The translations under genes were made by a program, and so were the position numbers. The notes below the pieces were generated by a model, which was not told the origin of the DNA, searched no databases, and worked only from the letters and a program-made list of their open reading frames with translations. From Candidatus Coatesiibacteriota bacterium (GTDB lineage: Bacteria; RBG-13-66-14; B26-G2; JAUVZD01), in contig JAUVZD010000002.1 in assembly GCA_030602715.1 (NCBI GenBank), positions 186,001 to 250,000 of the forward strand: DNA of 64,000 bases, given 5' to 3'. Below, in pieces: positions 9,232 through 17,150 of the stretch; position 1 is the first letter of the stretch; each line of letters begins with the position of its first letter.

Positions 9232-9381
9232 AGCCCCATCTCCTCGCCAAAAGGTACTGACATATTTTATCCTCTTCTCATACAAGAGGTCAACTTAAAA
9301 GTGAGAGTTGAGGGTTAAAAGAACACTTTGTTTGGAAAAATGCGCTCAGCCCTCAAGTAACCTCCCCAATTACACCAGTTT

Positions 9382-9409
9382 CGGTCACATATGTGTGGAA
9401 TTGTGACCG
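9382..9409. promoter_or_regulatory. Inverted repeat, possible operator, in the 9232-9552 intergenic gap
   Basis: CGGTCACA and TGTGACCG are perfect inverted arms separated by 12 bases, and the left arm runs into the palindrome CACATATGTG. The site lies between divergent genes, 90 bp before a candidate promoter, so it could be an operator. The remainder of the 320-bp gap shows only that promoter. Confidence 0.35.
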
Positions 9410-9497
9410 ACCATCCTCTCTACTATTCGTATATGGGCTCAAACGCCGGATACCGCCATCCGCCATCCACCCCGTGTTATGAGGGCAAATATTGCAC

Positions 9498-9526
9498 TTG
9501 TAAAAGAGGCGTGGAATAATTATAAT
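9498..9526 (+). promoter_or_regulatory. Sigma-70 promoter of the L,D-transpeptidase gene
   Basis: TTGTAA and a consensus TATAAT are separated by exactly 17 bases. The start codon lies about 50 bp downstream. Confidence 0.6.
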
Positions 9527-9576
9527 CTCATATAAGGCTGAATCTTGTTCTTGTGGGCATTATGAAGGACGAACGG

Positions 9577-10386
9577 ATGCGGCAAACAAGCACTTTAACC
9601 CGAATATTCTTACCACAACTTCTCCTCTGCTTCTCCTGGTTTTTCATACTATCCACGCCGGGGGAATCGCCCAGCCTTCAGAAGACCGAAAGCAGAGCCA
9701 GATTGAAGGATGAGGTCAGGGTAAAAGGTGAGCTTTGCCAGGATAAATCGCTATTAAGCGAGGATTTGGTCACCGATATAGCCTACCAGTCGCCCTTTGC
9801 CTGCCTCTCTCCGGAATACCTTCTCTACAAAATTCCTGATGGTAAGTTCATTTTTGTTGATGTTTCCGTGCAGAGGTTGTGGTGCTGTGAGGACGGAAAG
9901 ATAATCGCCTATTTCGTCATCTCCACCGGGAAAGAAAACCGACCGACGCCGACCGGCGACTACCTTATAGACTTCAAGATAAAATACGCCATCTCCAGAT
10001 ACTACTATGAGGAGGGCGAAACCAGGTGGTGGGGCTTGCCCTATTACCTAGACATCGGCGGCTTCGGTTTCCACGCCGTTCCCTCGCTGTATATGAGAGA
10101 AGCGGAGCCGATTGAGACCCTGGGCATACCCGCCTCCCATCGTTGCATCCGTCTGGGCTATGTGAAACTGGCGAGTGTGGGCGGAAAAAGCCCCGCCCGG
10201 TGGCTCTACGATTGGGCGGATGAGGGAATCCCGGTGCGCATCCGTGGAGAATGGAACTTTGAGATGTCGCCCTACCCGAACGAACTCTCATATCGGGAGT
10301 TTTCGGAGGAGAAGGGATTCTACCTTGACCATGGAGACCATGGGAAGAGAGACAAGCTCAACCAGGAGGTTAAGGTTGCGGGATAA
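9577..10386 (+). CDS. L,D-transpeptidase (YkuD domain)
   Basis: The protein has an N-terminal hydrophobic segment (LPQLLLCFSWFFILS) and a YkuD domain over about 90-245. The catalytic block reads HAVPSLY then SHRCIRLG, giving the expected His and the nucleophilic Cys in the ShGChR-like motif. KFIFVDVSVQRLWCCEDGK and GKENRPTPTGDY are the usual N-terminal strands. The enzyme would form 3-3 crosslinks in peptidoglycan or attach proteins to it. I chose the ATG at 9577 because AAGGA lies seven bases upstream; an ATG at 9562 and GTG at 9553 are alternatives. The gene ends 18 bp before a repeat-gene scrap. Confidence 0.88.
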   Translation: MRQTSTLTRIFLPQLLLCFSWFFILSTPGESPSLQKTESRARLKDEVRVKGELCQDKSLLSEDLVTDIAYQSPFACLSPEYLLYKIPDGKFIFVDVSVQRLWCCEDGKIIAYFVISTGKENRPTPTGDYLIDFKIKYAISRYYYEEGETRWWGLPYYLDIGGFGFHAVPSLYMREAEPIETLGIPASHRCIRLGYVKLASVGGKSPARWLYDWADEGIPVRIRGEWNFEMSPYPNELSYREFSEEKGFYLDHGDHGKRDKLNQEVKVAG

Positions 10387-10404
10387 GGGTGATAAAAACC
10401 AAAT

Positions 10405-10464
10405 CTGGAGGAGCTGGGTGAGGGGATGTATCGGCTGGTGCGGTTGGGGGACACTGGAGAGTGA
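10405..10464 (+). pseudogene. 3'-end remnant of the 37-residue-repeat gene (first scrap)
   Basis: Twenty codons read LEELGEGMYRLVRLGDTGE then stop. The intact gene at 11626-12846 ends LEELGDGMNRLVRLGE, so this is the terminal piece of a diverged paralogue with no upstream part. It follows the L,D-transpeptidase gene by 18 bp. Confidence 0.7.
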
Positions 10465-10507
10465 TAGATGGGTTTGAATTTTGTCGGAAAAGTAGGAGCT
10501 ACATATA

Positions 10508-11317
10508 ATGTCGGATGAAATGCGGTTGAGGTTACTCTTTGTAACCTCGGAGGAACCGTTCTACGGGCGCCACTTCTTCGCAGAGTTCCTGCGCCGATAT
10601 GACCCGGATAAGGTATGCCTCCTCGGCGTGGCAATCCAGGAACCGCTGGGGCTTTCCCGGCGGGACGCTTTCAAGCGAGTCTTCCCCTTCTACGGGCTCT
10701 GGAATATGGTCAAACTGATGTGGCTGACAACCTACCTGACCCTTGCGGGACTCTTCTCAAAGGCTTTTCGCGCTGGCAGAGGCGGCGACTATACCCTGCG
10801 ACAGGTATTAACTGGTGAGAATGTTCCGGTAATTAAACTAGGAGACATCAATTCCGAAGAGAGTCTAGTCCGCTTGGAGAAGCTTAAGCCGGATTTAATC
10901 ATCTCCATGAACGCATCGCAGAAGTTCGGCGATGCGGTGCTTGCCCTTCCCCGTCTGGCATGTTTGAACGTGCATTCCGGCGAGCTACCGCGCTATCGGG
11001 GGTTGTTCACTGTTTTCTGGCAACTTTACGAGGGACGGGATTATACCGTGCCGACAGTTCATGTGATGAACGAAAAGCTGGACGATGGACCGATAGTAGC
11101 ATCGGTGCGCTGTCCCATTGACGAATCCGACTCGCTGTATGAAGCAACGATAAAAACCAAAAAATACGCCACCCGGCTTACAATTGAGGTGATAGATAAA
11201 TATATTTGCGGTGATGTTACCCTCCACCCTAACGACTCGGCTCTGGCAAAACGCTTTACCTTCCCGGGAAGGGCTGAGTCAAAAGAGTTCCGCAAAATGG
11301 GCAGACGGCTCGTATAA
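10508..11317 (+). CDS. Formyltransferase-fold protein (methionyl-tRNA/GART formyltransferase family)
   Basis: The 269-residue protein contains the formyltransferase catalytic triad in order: Asn in LIISMNASQKF, His in NVHSGELPRYRGLF, and Asp in EKLDDGPIV. This is the core shared by methionyl-tRNA, sugar-nucleotide and glycinamide formyltransferases that use 10-formyl-tetrahydrofolate. It lacks the C-terminal OB domain of tRNA formyltransferase, so a sugar or amino-compound formylation is more likely. AGGAG lies nine bases before the ATG. It is bracketed by two scraps of the neighbouring repeat gene (10405-10464 and 11447-11521), suggesting it was inserted there or that flanking repeat genes collapsed. 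Confidence 0.82.
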   Translation: MSDEMRLRLLFVTSEEPFYGRHFFAEFLRRYDPDKVCLLGVAIQEPLGLSRRDAFKRVFPFYGLWNMVKLMWLTTYLTLAGLFSKAFRAGRGGDYTLRQVLTGENVPVIKLGDINSEESLVRLEKLKPDLIISMNASQKFGDAVLALPRLACLNVHSGELPRYRGLFTVFWQLYEGRDYTVPTVHVMNEKLDDGPIVASVRCPIDESDSLYEATIKTKKYATRLTIEVIDKYICGDVTLHPNDSALAKRFTFPGRAESKEFRKMGRRLV

Positions 11318-11446
11318 TAAACACGGACGGAATAGCAAATGAAAATCAAGAAAGCCCGAGTATGAAGATAAAGATATATGGCGCAGGGAAGAATGAAGTT
11401 AAAAAAGTTACAAACAGGGGCGCCTTTTTTCACATTCAGCAATGGC

Positions 11447-11521
11447 ATCGGCTTCTACGCCCTGGAGGAGCTGGGGGATGGGATGAACCGTTTGGTGCGG
11501 TTGGGCGCCAAAAGTGAGTAG
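11447..11521 (+). pseudogene. 3'-end remnant of the 37-residue-repeat gene (second scrap)
   Basis: Twenty-four codons read IGFYALEELGDGMNRLVRLG and four more residues before TAG. Over about 54 bp the DNA is almost identical to the 3' end of the intact gene (12783-12840), so the duplication is recent. There is no start codon or upstream repeat. Confidence 0.75.
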
Positions 11522-11543
11522 AAGTTGGTTGTAATAAAATAGT

Positions 11544-11572
11544 TTGACGGCATACTATAAACATTGTATGCT
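11544..11572 (+). promoter_or_regulatory. Promoter of the 37-residue-repeat gene with overlapping inverted repeat
   Basis: TTGACG and TATGCT stand 17 bases apart. GCATAC and GTATGC form an inverted repeat with a 10-base spacer that overlaps the spacer and the -10 box, so a repressor could act here. The rest of the 11318-11625 gap holds only the gene scrap. Confidence 0.5.
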
Positions 11573-11625
11573 TTTATCGGTGGAAAAGAAGGGTTAATTT
11601 GGCAAAGAAAGAAGGAGATTGAAGG

Positions 11626-12846
11626 ATGAAGATCATTGGTTTTTCTCTGGCGATATTATTCCTATTCCTCGTTTCCGTTGGTAATTGCCAGCAGGGAGGC
11701 GGGAAGACCACCTACCAACCGAAGGAGGTGGGGACCTACGGACCTTTTGTGCATGTGGAAAACCTTCTCTGTTCCCCCGACGGCTCCTCTTGGGGATTTG
11801 AGGTTGAGAAGTCAGATGGGAAGTATGCTGTCATCAACAGCCATGAGTGGGGACCATATGGGGATTTTAGTCGGATTGCCATATCCTCCGACGGCTCCTC
11901 CTGGGGATTTAGTGCCCACAAGCCAGACGGGAAGTATGCGGTCATCAACAGCCAGGAGTGGGGACCTTATGGGGATGTTAGTCGTATTGCCATATCCTCC
12001 GACGGCTCCTCGTGGGGCTTTAGTGCCCAGAAGCCCGACGGTTGGTATGCAGTCATCAACAGCCAGGAGTGGGGACCATATAGGGATGTTGAGTGGGTTG
12101 TCATATCCTCCGACGGCTCCTCGTGGGGATTTTGGCCTGAGAAGCCCGACGGGTGTTATGCAGTCATCAACGGCCAGGAATGGGGACCTTATGAGTTGGT
12201 TGGGTTGCTTAACATATCCGCCGACGGCTCATCGTGGGGATTTTGGGCTAAGAAGCCCGATGGGTGGTGTGTGGTTATCAACGGCCAGGAATGGGGACCT
12301 TATGAGGGATCTGGGTTGCTTGACATATCCGCCGACGGCTCATCGTGGGGGTCCACTATCACAAAGTCCGATGGGTGGTATGTGTTTATCAACGGCCAGG
12401 AATGGGGACCTTATGAGGGTATTGGGTGGCTTGACATATCCGCTGACGGCTCCTCGTGGGGATTTAGTGCCCAGAAGCCCGATGGGCGGTATGCAGTCAT
12501 CAACGGCCAGGAGTGGGGACCTTATGAGTTTATCGGGCCCATTGTCATCTCCTCCGACGGTTCCTCGTGGGGATTTAATGCCTGGAAGCCCGATGGGCGG
12601 TATGCAGTCATCAACGGCCAGGAGTGGGGACCTTATAGGGATGTAGAGTGGCTTGTCATATCCTCCGATGGCTCCTCGTGGGGATTTACTTTCACAAAGC
12701 GCGATGGGTATTATGCGGTTATCAACGACCAGCAGTGGGGACCATACGGCGAGATACTTCTCTACTCCTCAGAGGGCGCAGTGGGCTTCTACGCCCTGGA
12801 GGAGCTGGGCGATGGGATGAACCGTTTGGTGCGGTTGGGGGAGTGA
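11626..12846 (+). CDS. Exported protein with nine 37-residue WG-like beta repeats
   Basis: A signal peptide (about residues 1-21; a Cys follows but the lipobox is poor) leads into nine consecutive 37-residue repeats over 44-376, each close to ISSDGSSWGF, two to four variable residues, KPDGxYAVINGQEWGPY. The 30-residue tail ends LEELGDGMNRLVRLGE. The pattern recalls WG/KWG and propeller-like repeats, and nine copies could close a beta propeller. The function is unknown. AAGGAG lies eight bases before the ATG. The repeats are strongly conserved at DNA level, and two truncated 3' ends of paralogues lie upstream, so the locus recombines. Confidence 0.85.
   Translation: MKIIGFSLAILFLFLVSVGNCQQGGGKTTYQPKEVGTYGPFVHVENLLCSPDGSSWGFEVEKSDGKYAVINSHEWGPYGDFSRIAISSDGSSWGFSAHKPDGKYAVINSQEWGPYGDVSRIAISSDGSSWGFSAQKPDGWYAVINSQEWGPYRDVEWVVISSDGSSWGFWPEKPDGCYAVINGQEWGPYELVGLLNISADGSSWGFWAKKPDGWCVVINGQEWGPYEGSGLLDISADGSSWGSTITKSDGWYVFINGQEWGPYEGIGWLDISADGSSWGFSAQKPDGRYAVINGQEWGPYEFIGPIVISSDGSSWGFNAWKPDGRYAVINGQEWGPYRDVEWLVISSDGSSWGFTFTKRDGYYAVINDQQWGPYGEILLYSSEGAVGFYALEELGDGMNRLVRLGE
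11755..12753 (+). repeat. Nine tandem 111-bp coding repeats
   Basis: Units of 111 bp encode the 37-residue repeats. Blocks such as GTCATCAACGGCCAGGA and GACGGCTCCTCGTGGGG recur with few changes, much more alike than protein-level selection would require, which indicates recent duplication or gene conversion. Confidence 0.85.
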
Positions 12847-12876
12847 TATGGACAATATGTGAGGAGTGATTCAACT

Positions 12877-13611
12877 ATGGCAGTGAAAATAGAAGCGATA
12901 TCATCCTTCATTAAGCGATACCAGGATTTTACATCAGGTTTGATTGATGATAGGGTTTCCTCGTTCAAAGAAGGTTTCAAGAACTTATCCAGGGGACTTG
13001 AGCCCTTAGAGGAAGAGCGGCAGAAACATCAGATAGAGAAAGCTCCTGATTTTAACATATTCAAAATCCTTGATGTTGCTGATGACGAGAACAAGCACTC
13101 GGATTTTTTGGCGGGGTTTTTAACAACTAAAGGAAGCCACGGGCAGAAAAAAATCTTCTTAAACAAGTTCATTAACCTTTTGAAGGAAAAAGAAGCTAAC
13201 ATACCCGAAGGTGAATTGTGTGCAACTGTTAAAAGGGAGAAGTGGACGGAGACTGAACCCGGAAGAATTGACATAAACATAGAGTTCGGGGGAAAAACAC
13301 GCTTTGCCATTATTATTGAGAATAAAATTAACAGCCCAGACCAAGAAAAGCAACTTGAACGTTATTATGAAGACGCAAAAATTAGGTATAACGATTTCCT
13401 TCTCGTTTACCTTACTCCATACGGTGAAGACCCTTCGGAGATTTCAGTTAATCAAGAACTCAGGGAAGAGCTTAAAAAGAGAAATGAACTCATACTACTT
13501 TCGTATAAATATGACATCGCCAAATGGCTTGAAACCGCAAAAGAAGAGGTTAAGCCCCCACATCTGCGGCAGACACTGCAGATGTACATTGACACTATTA
13601 GAGAATTATAG
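12877..13611 (+). CDS. PD-(D/E)XK nuclease family protein (PDDEXK_4-like)
   Basis: The 244-residue protein has a helical N-terminal part with FNIFKILDVADDENKHSDFLAGFL, the usual start of this family, and the nuclease core RIDINIEFGGKTRFAIIIENKI, giving Asp and the ExK pair, followed by DQEKQLERYY. Such proteins are found in defence islands and beside prophages. The ATG at 12877 has AGGAG ten bases upstream; a GTG at 12859 is possible. It is A+T-rich compared with the repeat gene 30 bp upstream. The next gene begins 15 bp downstream and is probably its partner. Confidence 0.8.
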   Translation: MAVKIEAISSFIKRYQDFTSGLIDDRVSSFKEGFKNLSRGLEPLEEERQKHQIEKAPDFNIFKILDVADDENKHSDFLAGFLTTKGSHGQKKIFLNKFINLLKEKEANIPEGELCATVKREKWTETEPGRIDINIEFGGKTRFAIIIENKINSPDQEKQLERYYEDAKIRYNDFLLVYLTPYGEDPSEISVNQELREELKKRNELILLSYKYDIAKWLETAKEEVKPPHLRQTLQMYIDTIREL

Positions 13612-13626
13612 AAGAGGTGAAAAGCA

Positions 13627-14220
13627 ATGAAAGAGTACAAAGAAAAAGTCCTGGAATTCCTGTTACAACCGGAGAACTTTGAGGTCGTCTGGGAGTTGTA
13701 TGATTTGATTCCGGACAAGAAAATTCTTTTCCATAGATTTGTTAGTTATATTTTGGTAAAGATAGAGTCAATATTAACAAAGGAATTAAATGGAACAGAT
13801 TGGATTATTGAATCCGATTTACCAGTACTTGAGTATAATCCCGCAATAGTTCTAAAGAAGGATAGTTGGAATGAATTTTTTTATATTGAGTTTGGTTTTG
13901 AAGTAATGGGTCGTTTTTACTATGGTTTAGCAAGGGAAATTGATTCTTATGATTTTCTTAAAGACAACAAGAAAATTGAAAAAATTGCCGACGAACTTTG
14001 GGGTGATGAAGAAAAATCTACTAGGGAGGATTGGTTTTTAATCATTGAGTACTTAACTGATTATTCAGATATCGAGTTGTTAAAGACACTGCATCCTAGA
14101 GGAAAATATGGTTTAATTGAGGAATATGCTAAGAAAATTCTTGGATTTGCAAAAGAAATTGAAGATAAAGTCCCCAAGCTTGTTGAGGCTGCCCGGGCTA
14201 TATCGTCCAAGAAAAAGTAA
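13627..14220 (+). CDS. Unrecognised acidic protein, partner of the PD-(D/E)XK nuclease
   Basis: I do not recognise this 197-residue protein with certainty. It is soluble, rich in Glu/Lys and aromatics, with EFFYIEFGFEVMGRFYYGLARE in the centre and a helical C terminus ending in lysines. Several PDDEXK_4 proteins carry an extra C-terminal domain after the nuclease, so this may be the same domain encoded separately. It starts 15 bp after the nuclease gene, is equally A+T-rich, and is followed by a strong terminator, so the two form a transcriptional unit. Confidence 0.7.
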   Translation: MKEYKEKVLEFLLQPENFEVVWELYDLIPDKKILFHRFVSYILVKIESILTKELNGTDWIIESDLPVLEYNPAIVLKKDSWNEFFYIEFGFEVMGRFYYGLAREIDSYDFLKDNKKIEKIADELWGDEEKSTREDWFLIIEYLTDYSDIELLKTLHPRGKYGLIEEYAKKILGFAKEIEDKVPKLVEAARAISSKKK

Positions 14221-14249
14221 TCTAATACAATTGCTATATCCCTATTAAC

Positions 14250-14279
14250 AAAAAAGCCCCCCTTTTTGGGGGGCTTTTT
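14250..14279. terminator. Strong bidirectional terminator
   Basis: AAAAAAGCCCCCC and GGGGGGCTTTTT form a near-perfect 12-bp stem with a TTTTT loop between the convergent nuclease-partner and saccharopine dehydrogenase genes. T runs flank it on both strands. Confidence 0.92.
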
Positions 14280-14304
14280 CTTCGTAAATGTACGATACCC
14301 CCAC

Positions 14305-15615
14305 CTACACATCCTCCTCCCTCTCCTCACAGACGATTCTCAGTCCCTCCAGTTCCGCCAGCACCGGCTCATAAATCTCCGGCTTCACCGGGATGTGGAC
14401 GCCGGGCTCGGTTATAACCCCCTCCAGTATCAGCCTAGTGGCGATCGCCGCCGGCAGGCTGACCGTGCGAGCCATTGCCGAATCGCCGTCGGGGATGCCG
14501 TAGTCTATCAGGGTGGAGGTGATGTGCTTCTTGCCCTCCGCCACCTCGGCGATGAAGTCGTGCACCAGGATAATCATGTCCCGCTCGCCGGATTTGTAAG
14601 GCATCTTCGCCTTCATAACCTCGGCGAGGACCTCCAGGGCACTGCCCCTCTCTATGGGCACCTGCTCATCGGAGAAGAGCCCCAGCCACTCCAGGCGAGC
14701 TATTATCTCATCGCCCGGCTCAAGCCCCAGTTTGCCTGCGGTGTCCGCCCTGATGTCCCCGTCTCCGGGGATGAAGATGCGGGTGTAGTCGGCGAGTGTC
14801 ATACCCGAAAAGTCCCGCTCCTTCTTGTCCAGAAGCCCCAGGTCGGCTATCGCCTTCAGCGTCTCGCACCAGCCCACATAACGATAGGTGCCACGAAACA
14901 TGGTCCGGGTCTCGGGGATGCTGTAAATATCTATATACGGCACCGAATCGCGGTTGGGGTAGCCCTCAAACTCACCAAGACTTTCCACCTGGAGAATCTC
15001 AAAGTGGTCAAAAAGCTCGGCGCCGTCTATCTCCACGATCTTGCCGTCCTCTTTGTAGCGGGCGTCGTTGGTCCCGGCAAGGATGACGCCTATGGGGCTC
15101 CAGGAGAACTTGTAGCCGAAGGGGTTGTCGTTAGCCTCCGGAGCGGGCAAGCCCCCGCAGTAGGAGCGGAAGGCGAGAATCTTCCCGCCCTTTTGGTGCA
15201 CATCGTCAATGATGCGCATCGCCGACATGTGGTCTATTCCCGGGTCCAAGCCTATCTCGTTGAGCAGGACCACCCCTGCTTTGCGCGCCGGCTCATCAAG
15301 GGCGTTCATCTCGTCGCCGACATAGGAGGTGGAGACGAAGTGTTTCTTATGTTTAATGCACAGCTTCGCCACTTTGACATGATAGGTATAGGGCAGCAGG
15401 CTTATGACCACGTCGGCGGTCTCCACCAAACTCTCCAGACCGGCGTCGTCCTTCACATTCAGCCCCAAAGCTTTTCCTCTTTTATGGTCGCCGACCAACG
15501 ACTCCGCCTTGCTGACCGTGCGGGAGGCTATTGTGACCTTGTAGCCCTTCTCTAGAAGATAGTTCACCAGGGGTCTGGTTACCAGACCCGCTCCCAATAA
15601 AAGAACCTTGTCCAT
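14305..15615 (-). CDS. Saccharopine dehydrogenase (glutamate-forming type)
   Basis: The 436-residue protein starts with a Rossmann fold (VLLLGAGLVTRPLVNYLLEKG, residues 4-24) and has the saccharopine dehydrogenase landmarks SLLPYTYHVKVAKLCI, STSYVGDEM, NEIGLDPGIDHMSAM and FRSYCGGLPAPEANDNPFGYK. It oxidises saccharopine to glutamate and 2-aminoadipate semialdehyde. The gene immediately upstream encodes the lysine-ketoglutarate reductase half, so together they reproduce as two proteins the bifunctional AASS enzyme of eukaryotes, most likely for lysine breakdown. The ATG at 15615 has AGGAGG five bases upstream. Confidence 0.9.
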   Translation of the reverse strand: MDKVLLLGAGLVTRPLVNYLLEKGYKVTIASRTVSKAESLVGDHKRGKALGLNVKDDAGLESLVETADVVISLLPYTYHVKVAKLCIKHKKHFVSTSYVGDEMNALDEPARKAGVVLLNEIGLDPGIDHMSAMRIIDDVHQKGGKILAFRSYCGGLPAPEANDNPFGYKFSWSPIGVILAGTNDARYKEDGKIVEIDGAELFDHFEILQVESLGEFEGYPNRDSVPYIDIYSIPETRTMFRGTYRYVGWCETLKAIADLGLLDKKERDFSGMTLADYTRIFIPGDGDIRADTAGKLGLEPGDEIIARLEWLGLFSDEQVPIERGSALEVLAEVMKAKMPYKSGERDMIILVHDFIAEVAEGKKHITSTLIDYGIPDGDSAMARTVSLPAAIATRLILEGVITEPGVHIPVKPEIYEPVLAELEGLRIVCEEREEDV

Positions 15616-15669
15616 CAAGTCCTCCTGATGTGCTTATCGTTTGTTAAATGAGTGAAGGGATGAGTGGGG

Positions 15670-17001
15670 TTAAGAGACTCCCCGCTCAAACTTCTCTAAA
15701 AACCGGTAGATATACTCATAGTCCGGGGTCAACTTCCCCCGATAGACGATGACCGCTCGCTTCATCTGTGGAGGAAGCTCAAGCGCATCAAATGGCACCG
15801 TGTAGTCGGCATGGGCGATGGCGGGGACGAAGGGCTCCAACTCGGCGCTGAAATGCTCCGAAGCCTCACGAGGAAGCTCACAGGGGAGGTTATCCACCGC
15901 AAGAATTACCGGTCCCTCGCCCTCCACGCCGTCCTGAGTCTTGCCGGTGGCCGGGTGGTACACATAGACGGGATTTCCGGAATCGGTGGTACGTAGCGTC
16001 GCCTCCACAGCGCCCTCTATATCACAGCTCAGGTCGCCGATGACCTTGAGCTTGGGTGTCCCCTGCGCATAGGTGCGCCGCAGATACTCCTTGGTCACCA
16101 GCCGGGGGTAGCGCTCATCCCAGTAGATACAGTTCATCAAAACGGTCAGATAAGGGAGATAGGTCTCAAACTTGGGAAGATACCTCTCCGGGTGGTGATA
16201 GTAATCCTCCAGGTCAAAGTTGCCGTCGGGATCCTTCGGCTGGACCATATGTCGTTCCTCAAAGACCACCTTATATAACATCTCGGGGGAGCAATCGCCA
16301 CCCTCCACCAGACCCGCCAGCTCCTCGGGCGCCACCGTTGTGGTCGGCAGATGTTCCAGAATCTCCTGAGCGCCGCCGGAGACATTCCCGTAACCTGAGA
16401 AACCCACAATCAGGGGCACAATCCCCTCTGGCAGACCCCCATTGCTTATCCTCTCCCCCGCCTCAGCGACCGCAGACTCCGCCTCCGCCAAGTCGTTGTA
16501 TCTCCAGGCTTGCCCAATCCGGCTAAACGGCGACTCCAGCCCCTCCCACTTCAGCCGCTCGCCCAAAGCCCAGAGGGTGTCTATCATCCCCGCCAGCCCG
16601 GCGTGCCGCCCGAAGAAGACCAGACGCTGTCCCCGCTCATCGGTTATGCACTCATAGTCTATCACCGTGCAACCACCGTCCAGCAGGCGGCGCAGCATGG
16701 GCATATTGTGGGGCTGACCTTTGATGGTGTGAGAGAAGAAGATGTAGGTGCGCTCCTCCTGGATGAAGTCCATGGGCAGTTCCTTGACCGCAAAGACTAC
16801 GGGACATGGGGATAAGTCCTCATTGACCTCGGCGCCGGCTTCAACATATTCTTCGTCGCTGTAAAACCGTATCCTGGAGGGCTGTATGCGGACTTCAATG
16901 TCGCCACTCTCCACCAGGTAGCGGACGAGGTCCGGGGTGAGCGGTGTGCGCCGCTCCCATCGGTTCATATCTTCCCGTCTTATACCGATTAAGGAGGCCA
17001 T
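15670..17001 (-). CDS. Lysine-ketoglutarate reductase (LKR) domain protein
   Basis: The 443-residue protein opens IGIRREDMNRWERRTPLTP, the alanine-dehydrogenase/transhydrogenase-type N-terminal domain as found in the LKR half of AASS. EERTYIFFSHTIKGQPHNMP, VIDYECITDERGQRLVFFG and GFSGYGNVSGGAQEIL are close to the eukaryotic enzyme, and NCIYWDERYPRLVT follows. It would condense lysine with 2-oxoglutarate using NAD(P)H to give saccharopine. The dehydrogenase gene begins 55 bp downstream. The LKR domain contains the whole reaction core; no fused SDH domain is present. No clear Shine-Dalgarno site precedes the ATG. Confidence 0.87.
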   Translation of the reverse strand: MASLIGIRREDMNRWERRTPLTPDLVRYLVESGDIEVRIQPSRIRFYSDEEYVEAGAEVNEDLSPCPVVFAVKELPMDFIQEERTYIFFSHTIKGQPHNMPMLRRLLDGGCTVIDYECITDERGQRLVFFGRHAGLAGMIDTLWALGERLKWEGLESPFSRIGQAWRYNDLAEAESAVAEAGERISNGGLPEGIVPLIVGFSGYGNVSGGAQEILEHLPTTTVAPEELAGLVEGGDCSPEMLYKVVFEERHMVQPKDPDGNFDLEDYYHHPERYLPKFETYLPYLTVLMNCIYWDERYPRLVTKEYLRRTYAQGTPKLKVIGDLSCDIEGAVEATLRTTDSGNPVYVYHPATGKTQDGVEGEGPVILAVDNLPCELPREASEHFSAELEPFVPAIAHADYTVPFDALELPPQMKRAVIVYRGKLTPDYEYIYRFLEKFERGVS

Positions 17002-17150
17002 AGTGGAGAGAGCACAACATTATCCTGCCTGTTGCGCCTAAAAAAGTATTATGCCTGGAGGGGAACAGATTTTCAAGGGGAAAGTGAGAAAAAAATCACA
17101 GGATTTAGGAGGAAGGATTCGGTGAAAAGCAAAATCCGGTAATAAATATT

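Noticed and set aside
11636-12646. Second long frame within the 37-residue-repeat gene
   Set aside because: A regular 111-bp period keeps an alternative frame open; the signal peptide, start site and propeller-like repeat belong only to the called frame.
11755-12753. CRISPR array, because of the regular spacing of near-identical DNA
   Set aside because: Units are contiguous, 111 bp long and in a translated frame, with no unique spacers and no cas genes.
14266-15555. Long open frame on the plus strand (about 430 codons) opposite the saccharopine dehydrogenase gene
   Set aside because: It is the complement of a clearly conserved gene, has no ribosome-binding site, and its composition (His, Val, Arg-rich) is that of an antisense shadow.
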